NCBI RefSeq assembly: GCF_000023885.1
Contig: NC_013165.1
Span: forward strand, 2,480,001 to 2,544,000
Direction of reading: 5' to 3'
Length of the DNA stretch: 64,000 nt
Source of the DNA: Slackia heliotrinireducens DSM 20476
GTDB lineage: Bacteria; Actinomycetota; Coriobacteriia; Coriobacteriales; Eggerthellaceae
Shown here: piece by piece, positions 50,725-58,550 of the stretch
Position numbering within the stretch: the first letter of the stretch is position 1
How the letters are laid out: every line of letters starts with the position of its first letter
Program-made: the position numbers and the translations under genes
Notes under the pieces: generated by a model
The model's input: the letters and a program-made list of their open reading frames with translations, nothing else
Told to the model about the DNA's origin: nothing
Database searches by the model: none

Positions 50725-50768
50725 GGTTCCCCCTTCAGATGGTCGTTCGGTCATAGGCCGCATAAAGC

Positions 50769-51617
50769 CTAGTCATCGGCCTGTTCGGCCGCATCGAGCT
50801 CGGCGATGATATCCAACCCCTCGCTGCCGATGTCTGTGATTCTCCATGCGTTGTCGCGCCATTCCAGCGCGTCGTTTTGGGCAAGGCGCTCCGCGAAGCG
50901 CATGGCGTACATACGCGGGTGCATGAGCGCTGGGTCATTGTCCAAAGCCGCGGACAAGGCCTTCTGGGTGGTGCCGCCGTCGGGCGCGCACATTTCGAGC
51001 ACGGTACGGAACACGTGACGGTACTGGGGTTCGTTCTCCAGGAGCTCGCGCAGGCGGGCGCGCGGCTGGTCGGCGGCGACCACTTGCGAACCTTCCGGCG
51101 TGGTCAACCAGCAGATCTGCGGCGCTTGGACCGGCTCCAGATACTCGACGCCGTCGATGACGACGCGCTTGGGCTCCAACGTGTCCTCGATGTCTTCATA
51201 GTCGGTGCCGTCCTGCGTGACGCGGCGCAACGCCCCGGCACGCACCAGCATCATGCACATGTTGTCCGGCGTATAGACGCTTTTGTTGTTGGCTTTAAGC
51301 TTTTCGATACGGCTGATGACCAGCTCGTTTGGCTGCACCTGGCCGTCGCACATCTCCAGGATGCCCAACAGGATCTTGCGGGAGCGCTCCATGTGGTCGA
51401 ACAGCGTCGCGATGCGCTGCGCGGCAGGAGCCTGTTGGAGGGCCTCAGCCTGGCTGGCCAGCTCGTCAACAGTGGGAAACTCGCCGGGTTCGACAAGGAA
51501 CATGCCGCTTTCCGCAGGCGCTTCGAGGTCGAATTCCTCGTCTTCGGTGTCGGCCAAGGGGTCGTAGCTGTCGAAATCCTCAACGGGAGTGAGATCGAAA
51601 AAATCATCTTGGGTCAT
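50769..51617 (-). CDS. Protein of unknown function heading the TorD operon
   Basis: No family recognised with certainty. The 282-residue product has a very acidic start (DFFDLTPVEDFDSYDPLADT), then helical segments. NELVISRIEKLKANNKSVYT together with MCMMLVRAGALRRVTQDGTD looks like a winged-helix domain; RMYAMRFAERLAQNDALEWR followed by WRITDIG looks like a second. No Cys motif or membrane helix is present. The gene lies 44 bases before torD and is read with torD, napG-like and napH-like genes, so a role in expression or assembly of the molybdoenzyme is likely. A DNA-binding function is possible but not shown. Confidence 0.72.
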   Translation of the reverse strand: MTQDDFFDLTPVEDFDSYDPLADTEDEEFDLEAPAESGMFLVEPGEFPTVDELASQAEALQQAPAAQRIATLFDHMERSRKILLGILEMCDGQVQPNELVISRIEKLKANNKSVYTPDNMCMMLVRAGALRRVTQDGTDYEDIEDTLEPKRVVIDGVEYLEPVQAPQICWLTTPEGSQVVAADQPRARLRELLENEPQYRHVFRTVLEMCAPDGGTTQKALSAALDNDPALMHPRMYAMRFAERLAQNDALEWRDNAWRITDIGSEGLDIIAELDAAEQADD

Positions 51618-51842
51618 ACAGGCCTCGCTTCAGCAATCAGTTGCCAACGGTTTCCGACATGCGAAAACCGTGAACCAGCCCCATGTGGTCCGCTTGTGTT
51701 TTGCAAATGATTGCCTGACGCATCAGGCGTTTCCCCAAGAAAGAATAATAGCCCTGACGCAGCCGTCGCGCAAGCATCGGATGCCCATTTCAGCAGGAAA
51801 AACCGTTTTGCCCCCAGCCGCAAGCCGCATCCGGCAAGCGCG

Positions 51843-52880
51843 CTAAGCCTCGGGATCAAGGAAGTTGCCACGCTCGCCGAGCAGGTCGCCACTGATCGAG
51901 CGGGGCACGATTTGGAACGCCAGCGTCTGCTCGTTGACCAGAGGCGCGCGGCACGCGAAGAAGACCACGCCGCCGTGGGGTGCCTTGACCTCTTCAAGCA
52001 CGTCGCCGCGCAGCGGGTCAATGACTTGGGCCAGAACGTGTCCGGAACGAACGATGTCACCAAGCTCGGCAACCCGCTTGAACACGCCGCCGCAGTTGAC
52101 CTGCACGGGCACCAGGCCGCGCTCGGCGAAAGTCGTGGAGCGCATCCCGCCATGGCAGGGACGGTCGATGATGCCGCGGGCATCCAAAAACCGCAGGCAG
52201 GCGCGGACAATAGTGGCCGCGGAGTTCTCGTCCACCAGGTCGGTTTCTTTGGTATAGAGGGTGTAGGCCTCCGTGTCCCACAGGCGCCAGTTGTAATGCA
52301 GCGTCGTGGTGTCGAAGGAACCAGGCACGTGGTTCAGCACATAGGCCAGCCCGAAATCCGCACCGTTGTCGGTCTGGATGCCGGGGCCGTTCATAACGCG
52401 AACGTGTTCCATGAAGTCGCCCTCGAGATAGTAACTGGAGAAATGGACGCCGTAGCGGAAGCCCTGAACGCGTTCAAACAGAGCCGCGGCGATGCGCTGG
52501 GTGGTTTCGCCCAGGTTGTAGCCGGGCATCATGCGGTTCACGTCGGTGTTGTCGCCCACCCAGAAGCGTTTGCGGTTGTTCATGGATGCCGGGTTCACGC
52601 AGGGCACCACCATGATGCGCTGGCCAGGCACGATGGAACCCTCCGCCTCCAGGCGGCGCAGCTTGTGCACGAGACGCGCACATATATAGGTCTGCTGGAC
52701 CTCGTTGCCGCGAATTCCGGCCACAAAGCAGATGGCGTTCTCGAACTCTTCGGGCCGGGCGGCGGCGTCACCTTCGCCTCCCAGCACGCGGCCGTCAGGC
52801 GTCACCCCGAAGGAAAACGACCTGACCTCCATGTCCTGGCGGTATGGCATTGCAAGGCTGAACAGGGATTCTTCCAACAT
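51843..52880 (-). CDS. Succinylglutamate desuccinylase/aspartoacylase-family protein B, altered metal site
   Basis: The 345-residue protein belongs to the AstE/AspA branch of the M14 zinc-peptidase fold: FVAGIRGNEVQQTYICARLV, VPCVNPASMNNRKRFWVGDN with TDVNRMMPG, and YGVHFSSYYLEGDF. The usual zinc motif HxxE in GIHGDE reads GIRGNE here, so the first His ligand is Arg. The later His (GVHFSS) is kept. It may bind metal weakly, or act as a non-catalytic partner of its intact neighbour at 52882. GGAAGG lies inside the previous gene's end and 1 base separates the genes, so they are translated together. An upstream ATG at 52898 is possible. Confidence 0.8.
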   Translation of the reverse strand: MLEESLFSLAMPYRQDMEVRSFSFGVTPDGRVLGGEGDAAARPEEFENAICFVAGIRGNEVQQTYICARLVHKLRRLEAEGSIVPGQRIMVVPCVNPASMNNRKRFWVGDNTDVNRMMPGYNLGETTQRIAAALFERVQGFRYGVHFSSYYLEGDFMEHVRVMNGPGIQTDNGADFGLAYVLNHVPGSFDTTTLHYNWRLWDTEAYTLYTKETDLVDENSAATIVRACLRFLDARGIIDRPCHGGMRSTTFAERGLVPVQVNCGGVFKRVAELGDIVRSGHVLAQVIDPLRGDVLEEVKAPHGGVVFFACRAPLVNEQTLAFQIVPRSISGDLLGERGNFLDPEA

Positions 52881-52881
52881 G

Positions 52882-53844
52882 TTAGGCTTCCTTCCCATCC
52901 GCGACCCCGCCGAGGATGCGCGCGATGAGCGATCCTGGATAGACGATGGGGTATTCCCGCAGCGTGAAGAGCAGGCCGTCTGAGGGGCTGGTCAGTTCTT
53001 GAAGAATCGTGCCTTGCGCCGCGTCCAGGATATGGCCGACCACCTGGCCGCGTTTCACGTTCCAGTTGTGCTGCACGGCGGGCATGAACACGCCCGCAAC
53101 GTCGGCGTTGACGAACCCGACCTCGCCGTCGGTGCTCACGATGGGCCGGTGCACCTGCTCTACAGGGCCCGACCAGATGCCGGCCTTGCGCATCAGGTTG
53201 AAGATGCCGTCGGCCAGCTGTTCGCCGTATTCCCTGGTCAAACGCATGCCGACGCCCATTTCAACCACGAGACACGGCGTACCGATGGCGTTCAGGCTGT
53301 AGGCCAGCGTGCCCTTGAGCACCGTTGCGTTGCCGTGAACCCACACGTAGTCCACGTTGCTTTCCAACGCCCAAGGCATGAGGTCGTCGCCGGAGATCTC
53401 GTTGATGCGAATCTGCGGCAGCTCCCGCAGGTATATGTTGCTGGCGTGGATGTCCAGGCTGATGGTAGCGCCGGCGATGTCGGCCACGATGTCGGCTGCC
53501 ATCGACTCGAAGGGTGACGCGCTGTTCTTGCCCGGGAACACGCGGTTCATGTCCAGATCGAACTGGGGGATGCCGCGGGAAATGGCCCCGACCCCCAGCG
53601 GATTCAGGGCAGGATAGATGTCCACGACCCCCGTCAGGAACTCCGGATGCTCGTTCACACGGCGGGCCACCTCGAAGCAGGTGAACTGGCCTTCCAGCTC
53701 GTCGCCGTGAATGCCCGTCACCACCGCGATGCGCGGCAGATTCGAGACGTCATCAGCGGATACGTCCTGGGGAATCAAGCGGTTCTTAATTACCTGCAGG
53801 TCTTCGCCAACCGCCATCTGGCGGCTGGAAACGATATGGATCAT
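52882..53844 (-). CDS. Succinylglutamate desuccinylase/aspartoacylase-family protein A
   Basis: The 320-residue paralogue keeps the complete metal site: VTGIHGDELEGQF (His and Glu), PALNPLGVGAISRGIPQFDL with DMNRVFPG, and LDIHASNIYLRELPQIR (third ligand His). Members remove acyl groups from amino acids or cut gamma-glutamyl-type bonds. Its ATG overlaps the transglutaminase stop by four bases (ATGA), so it belongs to the ATP-grasp/alpha-E operon. The natural substrate is probably the product made by that operon; this is inference. Confidence 0.85.
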   Translation of the reverse strand: MIHIVSSRQMAVGEDLQVIKNRLIPQDVSADDVSNLPRIAVVTGIHGDELEGQFTCFEVARRVNEHPEFLTGVVDIYPALNPLGVGAISRGIPQFDLDMNRVFPGKNSASPFESMAADIVADIAGATISLDIHASNIYLRELPQIRINEISGDDLMPWALESNVDYVWVHGNATVLKGTLAYSLNAIGTPCLVVEMGVGMRLTREYGEQLADGIFNLMRKAGIWSGPVEQVHRPIVSTDGEVGFVNADVAGVFMPAVQHNWNVKRGQVVGHILDAAQGTILQELTSPSDGLLFTLREYPIVYPGSLIARILGGVADGKEA

Positions 53845-54620
53845 TGCTCTGCGTGCTCCTTCACGGTCATGAACACGGTTTGGGACTGGTCGGCCAGGCC
53901 GATGAACGACCCGCGCTCGATGGGGCAATCGGCCCATTCGCGGCCGCGGGCCAGCGGGATGTACGTGTCGTCCACCTGCTGGTTGCGGGTGGGGTCGAAG
54001 CCGCGCCAAAAGCCGTCGATGTTCGCCTCCACCCAGGCATGCGTCTGCCCCTCCCCCAGCGCCAGGCCACTGACGTATCGGGCGAGAACGCCTCTATAGC
54101 GCAGCATGGCGATAAGGATGTGGCTGAAATCCTGGCAGACACCCTGTTTCGCGGCGAAGGCCTCGGCGGCCGTGGTGGACACGGTGGTCGTGCCGGGCTC
54201 GTATGCCATGGCCTCATGCACGGCGGTCATGGCCCGCAGGCACAGGTCCACCTGGACGGTCGCGTCGCCCAGGCTTTCGGCGAACGCCACAATGGCATTA
54301 TCGGGCCTGGTCAGCTCCGTAGGGTATTTGAACATGGGATGCGGCTGCTCAAGTCGGACGCGGTCCAGATCGACCTGCACGACACCGGAGCTGTAGTATC
54401 CGATGTGCGTGTGTTCTTCCAGCTCGCAGCCCACTGCCAGACGGTTGCCGAAGCTGTCGGTCTGGCGCGCGTAGCGCATGTCCGGCTCGATGGCCAAATC
54501 GGATTTCAGGACGCGCAGGGTGTGCGACGGAGAAGGCATGCAGCGCAGCACGAAGTAGTGGTCATGCACGGGGATGCTGAAATCAATCGTCGTCGAAAAC
54601 GTGTATTCGAGTTCTTTCAA
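53841..54620 (-). CDS. Bacterial transglutaminase-like peptidase
   Basis: The 259-residue protein has the N-terminal beta domain typical of these proteins (MKELEYTFSTTIDFSIPVHD, then GVVQVDLDRVRLEQPHPMF) and the catalytic core with Cys in AAKQGVCQDFSHILI, His in GEGQTHAWVEAN and Asp in WRGFDPTRN. I place the start at TTG 54620, since AAAGAG lies 5 bases upstream, while the earlier ATG is inside a 12-bp terminator-like hairpin. It follows the alpha-E gene and overlaps the desuccinylase-family gene. The trio with ATP-grasp and alpha-E proteins is a recurring bacterial set. Confidence 0.86.
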   Translation of the reverse strand: MKELEYTFSTTIDFSIPVHDHYFVLRCMPSPSHTLRVLKSDLAIEPDMRYARQTDSFGNRLAVGCELEEHTHIGYYSSGVVQVDLDRVRLEQPHPMFKYPTELTRPDNAIVAFAESLGDATVQVDLCLRAMTAVHEAMAYEPGTTTVSTTAAEAFAAKQGVCQDFSHILIAMLRYRGVLARYVSGLALGEGQTHAWVEANIDGFWRGFDPTRNQQVDDTYIPLARGREWADCPIERGSFIGLADQSQTVFMTVKEHAEQ

Positions 54621-54641
54621 AACACTCTTTCTCTCAAAACA

Positions 54642-54668
54642 GGCATGGGAGGTAGGACCTCCCATGCC
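54642..54668 (-). terminator. Strong hairpin between alpha-E and transglutaminase genes
   Basis: GGCATGGGAGGT-AGG-ACCTCCCATGCC is a perfect 12-bp stem with a 3-base loop. On the minus strand it is followed by TGTTTTG. It could reduce expression of the three downstream genes (attenuation) rather than fully stop transcription. Confidence 0.65.
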
Positions 54669-54680
54669 CGGCAGATTCGT

Positions 54681-55358
54681 TTACACGTCGATGAACAGGC
54701 CTTCGACGCAGTCCAGCAGAATCTTGCGGTTGTTTTTCGGATCGGGATTCGGAGCCAGACCCAGCAGCAGCATAAGCTTGTTGCCGTCGCGGCGCAGCGG
54801 CGTGCGCTGCAGGCGGTGGTTCAGGCGCGAGAACTCCCGGTCGAGGTTCTCGAGATGATAGTTGAGGCGCACGTACATGTCGATACGCTCCACGCTGCTT
54901 CCGCATTTCAGGGTATAGCGGCTGCTGGTCTCCAGGATGGAGTCGTCGCTGCAACCGCGGAACGCATACAGCATGTCGGTCACCGACTGCAGCTCGAGCA
55001 TGGGGGCCACGCCGTTGGCGGCGGCGTCCATCAGGTTCACGGCCATCTGGATGTAAGACAGCGACGCGGACGAGATGCTTTCGCGCAGCACGATGGCATT
55101 GTCGTATGCGCAGTTCAGATTCGTAATGACCGAGTATGGGTCATTACGGTCGAACAGGAAACGCTTGATGAAGTCGTCCGAGTCCGCGTACACGTTGGGA
55201 ATCTCCAGATTCTCGCAGAACCCAGCGTAATCGAACGCGGGCCCGTCGATGCACTGGTCGTACACTTGCTGCATGATCTCGATTTCGATAAGGGTCCGTT
55301 CGATGTAACGGCCCAGCCAGAACAACCGGTCCAGCTTGTTTAGTGCGACAGAATCCAT
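54681..55358 (-). CDS. Alpha-E domain protein
   Basis: The 225-residue all-helical protein fits the alpha-E (DUF403) family: it opens LNKLDRLFWLGRYIERTLIE (the R-x3-WxGRYxERT pattern) and later carries YDNAIVLRESISSASLSYI and CGSSVERIDMYVRLNYHLEN. Its role is unknown, but it is almost always encoded beside a circularly permuted ATP-grasp protein, as here, and may assist the ligase or hold its product. The start at ATG 55358 overlaps the end of the ATP-grasp gene by 19 bases; AAGGA precedes it. Confidence 0.9.
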   Translation of the reverse strand: MDSVALNKLDRLFWLGRYIERTLIEIEIMQQVYDQCIDGPAFDYAGFCENLEIPNVYADSDDFIKRFLFDRNDPYSVITNLNCAYDNAIVLRESISSASLSYIQMAVNLMDAAANGVAPMLELQSVTDMLYAFRGCSDDSILETSSRYTLKCGSSVERIDMYVRLNYHLENLDREFSRLNHRLQRTPLRRDGNKLMLLLGLAPNPDPKNNRKILLDCVEGLFIDV

Positions 55359-56650
55359 GTGTCCTTGAACCCTCCTCCCTGGCTCGAGTTGACGATGGCA
55401 TTGCCGGCCTCGCGCGAGTACCGCGTAAGACCGCTCGGCCATACCTTGGTTTCGTGGCCGGTCAGCACGAACGCGCGCAGGTCGGCTTTGCGGGGCACGT
55501 CGCCTTCCGGCAGGTGCACCGGCAGCTCCGTGAAGTCCACAACCTCCTGGGCGATCCAGCGACGGGGGTTGGTCAGCACCTTCTGGCGCAGCGCCTCGCG
55601 GGCCTCGGGCTCCATATTGGCCGCGAACACCACGCCGTAGCCACCGGCCTCGGCAGTGTCCTTGATGACCAGCTTCTCGAAGTTGTCCATGACATAGGCC
55701 AGGTCGTCCTCGTAAAACGGCAGGTATGTGGGGGCGTTATGCAGCAGGGGTTTCTCGCCCAGGTAGTATTCGACCATCTTGGGGACGAAGTAATAGATGC
55801 CCTTGTCGTCGGCCACACCGTTGCCCGGCGCATTGATGACGGCCACGTTGCCCGCGCGGTAGGCGCTCATCAGGTTCGGGATGCCGATGACGCTTTCCGG
55901 CAGGAAGGTGGTCGGGTCCAGATACTCGTCGGAGATGCGGCGGTAGATGGCGCCGACGCGCTGGTCGCCTTCGAAGCCGCGGTAGTAGACGCGTTCGTCG
56001 TCCACGTACAGATCGCCGGCCTCGGCCAGCACGGCCCCGGTCTGTTCGGCCAGATAGGAATGCTCGAAATAGGCTGCGTTGTAGCGCCCCGGGGTGAAGA
56101 TGACGTTGATGCCGCCGCAGTTCACGTTGTCCATGACCTCGCGGAGCATGGCGCCGTATCCCCGATTGTCGACGATGTCGTTGGTGCGGAAGGTCTCAGG
56201 GCTGCACATGCGGCAGATGCCTCGGCTGATCAGCGGATACGACGCGCCGGAGGGCACGCGCAGGTTGTCTTCCAGAACGAACCAGTCGCCCTCGCGGGAT
56301 TGCACCAGGTCGATGCCGGAAATGTGGCTGTAGATGCCCTTCGGCGGTACAAGGCCGACGCAAGGCGCCAGATACCCCGGCGAAGAAACGACGAAGTCCT
56401 CGGGAACCACGCCGTCATGGATGATTTCCTGAGGACCGTACACGTCCTTAAGGAATGCGTTCAGCGCATCCACGCGCTGAGCCAGGCCACGCTCAAGATT
56501 TCGCCAATCATCCGCTGGGATGACGCGCGCGATAGCATCGAACGGGAACAGCCTCTCGTTGAAGGTCCCGTTCTTGTAAATGCCGAATTTGACGCCATAG
56601 CGCGCAAGCTGATCATTGATACGGGCGGTATGGGATACGAGTTTCTCCAT
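55340..56650 (-). CDS. Circularly permuted ATP-grasp ligase (type 2)
   Basis: The 436-residue protein matches the CP_ATPgrasp family (DUF407/404): FERLFPFDAIARVIPADDW-like opening (NERLFPFDAIARVIPADDW), then VPPKGIYSHISGIDLVQSR, FVLEDNLRVPSGASYPLISR, VIFTPGRYNAAYFEHSYLAE and LVIKDTAEAGGYGVVFAANM. ATP-grasp enzymes join a carboxylate to an amine; this family is thought to make a peptide-like product. It is the first gene of a five-gene overlapping operon. Start ATG 56650 has GGGGGTT 5 bases upstream; an ATG four codons earlier is also possible. Confidence 0.92.
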   Translation of the reverse strand: MEKLVSHTARINDQLARYGVKFGIYKNGTFNERLFPFDAIARVIPADDWRNLERGLAQRVDALNAFLKDVYGPQEIIHDGVVPEDFVVSSPGYLAPCVGLVPPKGIYSHISGIDLVQSREGDWFVLEDNLRVPSGASYPLISRGICRMCSPETFRTNDIVDNRGYGAMLREVMDNVNCGGINVIFTPGRYNAAYFEHSYLAEQTGAVLAEAGDLYVDDERVYYRGFEGDQRVGAIYRRISDEYLDPTTFLPESVIGIPNLMSAYRAGNVAVINAPGNGVADDKGIYYFVPKMVEYYLGEKPLLHNAPTYLPFYEDDLAYVMDNFEKLVIKDTAEAGGYGVVFAANMEPEAREALRQKVLTNPRRWIAQEVVDFTELPVHLPEGDVPRKADLRAFVLTGHETKVWPSGLTRYSREAGNAIVNSSQGGGFKDTWILSH

Positions 56651-56944
56651 ATGAACCCCCATCGATGTCCGACTGCCGACAACGCGCCCAGCAGTGCGAC
56701 GCGCACGGGTGCATTATCCTCCACATAAAGACGTTTCACCACGTCGTATGCGAAATTTTTCCGAGAATTGACGCGCATAGATCCGCAGGCGCCCCGACGC
56801 GCTCCGCATGCGCCAGGGCAGTACGAATCCTGCGTCCGCGCGCCTTCGCAGTTGCCGTTGCCCGTACCGGGGATGCGGATTGCGAGAAAATGTGCGATGC
56901 TATGCAGACAGGTCAATTTCCCCAATCGAGGATCGGAGCGTACG

Positions 56945-57322
56945 ATGCAGTTTCTCACCCGTTGGCTGGTGACCACCGTGGCCGTCGCCGCCGCCGTTTG
57001 GATCGTGCCGGGCATATCCATCGCGCAAGGCGCCGCCACCTGGGTTTCCGTAGCGCTGTTAGGCCTGGTCCTAACGCTGCTCGACCAGTCGGTCAAGCCC
57101 GTGCTGCGCTTTTTGAGCCTGCCTCTGACCATCGTCACCCTGGGCCTGTTCTCCATCGTGGTGAACGCCCTGGTCCTGCAGCTGGCTGACTGGCTGGCAA
57201 ACGGCCTGTTCGACACAGGCATCTACATCCTGTCGTTCGGATCGGCCCTTGGCGCCGCAATCATCATCAGTCTGGTCTCCATGCTGATGGAGAGCATCCT
57301 GGAGAAGAACGCGAAAAGCTAG
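56945..57322 (+). CDS. Small four-helix membrane protein (PF04020 / phage-holin-like family)
   Basis: The 125-residue protein has four hydrophobic helices, starting MQFLTRWLVTTVAVAAAVWI, with LLDQSVKPVLRFLSLPLTIV and TLGLFSIVVNALVLQLADWL between them. This is the pattern of the mycobacterial-type holin superfamily (PF04020), common in bacteria that have no phage nearby. Its true function is unknown. Start ATG 56945 has GGAGCG 5 bases upstream. It stands alone, diverging from the ATP-grasp operon. Confidence 0.85.
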   Translation: MQFLTRWLVTTVAVAAAVWIVPGISIAQGAATWVSVALLGLVLTLLDQSVKPVLRFLSLPLTIVTLGLFSIVVNALVLQLADWLANGLFDTGIYILSFGSALGAAIIISLVSMLMESILEKNAKS

Positions 57323-57485
57323 CCGCGCGAGGTTTCGGCGGAGTGCGGCCCCTTCCCTACGCAACAGCTTACGTTGAGCCGTTAGAGCAGCGTCGCTTCT
57401 GCCCCATTCGTCCCGTATTCCAAAATGGACATGTTTCGAAAGCTTCGCAGTCCCATTTTGCAACGGAAGGACTACAATGGAGAAC

Positions 57486-57509
57486 GGTCTGCGGGAAACC
57501 GCGCAGACC
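57486..57509 (+). promoter_or_regulatory. Leader hairpin of the DDAH-type gene
   Basis: GGTCTGCG/CGCAGACC is a perfect 8-bp stem with an eight-base loop, 45 bases before the ATG at 57554. A TACAAT (57473-57478) lies just upstream and may be its -10 box. The hairpin could affect translation or mRNA stability. Confidence 0.4.
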
Positions 57510-57553
57510 CGTCGATTTCGCATGAACAAGAAAAGAGTGAAAGGGTTTTCTCC

Positions 57554-58345
57554 ATGACGAAATTCAACCATGTCATCGTTCGCCGTCCCGGCAAATCGCT
57601 GTGCGACGGTATCACCAGTGCACCTGAACTGGGCAAACCCATCTACGAGAAGGCCATCGTCCAGCACGACGCCTACATCGAGTGCCTCAAGCAGTGCGGC
57701 GTGGAAGTCACCGTGCTTCCGGCCCTGGAGGAATACCCCGACTCCTGCTTCGTCGAGGACACCTGCGTCATCACCCGTAAGGGCGCCATTATGGACAACC
57801 CGGGCGCCGGCAGCCGCAACGGCGAGGCCAAGGAGATGGAGCCCACCATCCGCAAGTTCTTCGACGATGAGCACATCAAGCATATCGTGGCCCCCGGCAC
57901 CCTCGAGGGCGGCGACGTCATGATGGTCGGCGACACCTTCTACGTGGGCAAATCCGCCCGTACCAACGAAGAGGGCATCCGCCAGTTCGCCGAGATTCTG
58001 GAAGGCTGGGGCCTCAAGTGCGTCGAGGTGCCGCTGGAGCTGGTGCTGCATCTGAAGACCGGCGTGAACTACCTGGAGAACAACAACATGCTGGTCTCCG
58101 GCGAGTTCATCACCAAGCCTGAGTTCGAGCAGTACAACAAGGTCATCGTGCCCGAGGAAGAGGCCTACGGCGCAAACTGCATCTGGGTGAACGGCAAGGT
58201 CATCGTGCCTGAGGGCTACCCCACCGTCGAGCAGGCCGTTCGTGACCTGGGCTACGAGGTCATCGTCACCGACACCTCCGAATACCGTAAGATCGACGGC
58301 GGCCTGAGCTGCTTGTCCCTGCGTTTCTGGGTGGACGAGGACTAA
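57554..58345 (+). CDS. Dimethylarginine dimethylaminohydrolase-type amidinohydrolase
   Basis: The 263-residue protein belongs to the guanidino-group-modifying superfamily: YPDSCFVEDTCVITRKGAIM (the F-x-E-D site), APGTLEGGDVMMVGDTFYVG with KSARTNEEG, His in VLHLKTGVNYLENN, and the nucleophile Cys in DGGLSCLSLRF at the C-terminus. It hydrolyses methylated arginine (or a similar guanidine) to citrulline and an amine; the small size fits DDAH better than arginine deiminase. AAAGGG lies 8 bases before ATG 57554. A second guanidino enzyme, arcA, is at the left edge, so modified arginines may feed the same energy pathway. Confidence 0.9.
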   Translation: MTKFNHVIVRRPGKSLCDGITSAPELGKPIYEKAIVQHDAYIECLKQCGVEVTVLPALEEYPDSCFVEDTCVITRKGAIMDNPGAGSRNGEAKEMEPTIRKFFDDEHIKHIVAPGTLEGGDVMMVGDTFYVGKSARTNEEGIRQFAEILEGWGLKCVEVPLELVLHLKTGVNYLENNNMLVSGEFITKPEFEQYNKVIVPEEEAYGANCIWVNGKVIVPEGYPTVEQAVRDLGYEVIVTDTSEYRKIDGGLSCLSLRFWVDED

Positions 58346-58368
58346 CCCCGCCTGACATTCGTTTTCGC

Positions 58369-58398
58369 AACGCCGGCGCACCCGCGTCGGCGTTTTTT
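58369..58398 (+). terminator. Terminator after the DDAH-type gene
   Basis: AACGCCG with CGGCGTT and inner GCG/CGC pairing, followed by TTTT. It lies 24 bases after the stop. Confidence 0.85.
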
Positions 58399-58550
58399 CA
58401 TGCTCCTGGCAAAACCCCGTGTGCGGATTTACCACCACAACTTCGTGGATTAACCGTGTTCCAACACTATTTTCCCAGTTAGCACGTCATAATGAGGCAC
58501 TCGAATCGATAACCTCGACTGTTTTACCAATCCGCTTGAAGGAGAATACC

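Noticed and set aside
54620-54665. ATG start of the transglutaminase at 54665
   Set aside because: The ATG is inside a 12-bp terminator-like hairpin and adds residues not seen in the family; TTG 54620 has a better-placed ribosome site.
56945-57322. Prophage remnant (holin-like gene)
   Set aside because: The family is common in bacterial chromosomes, and no other phage gene lies nearby.
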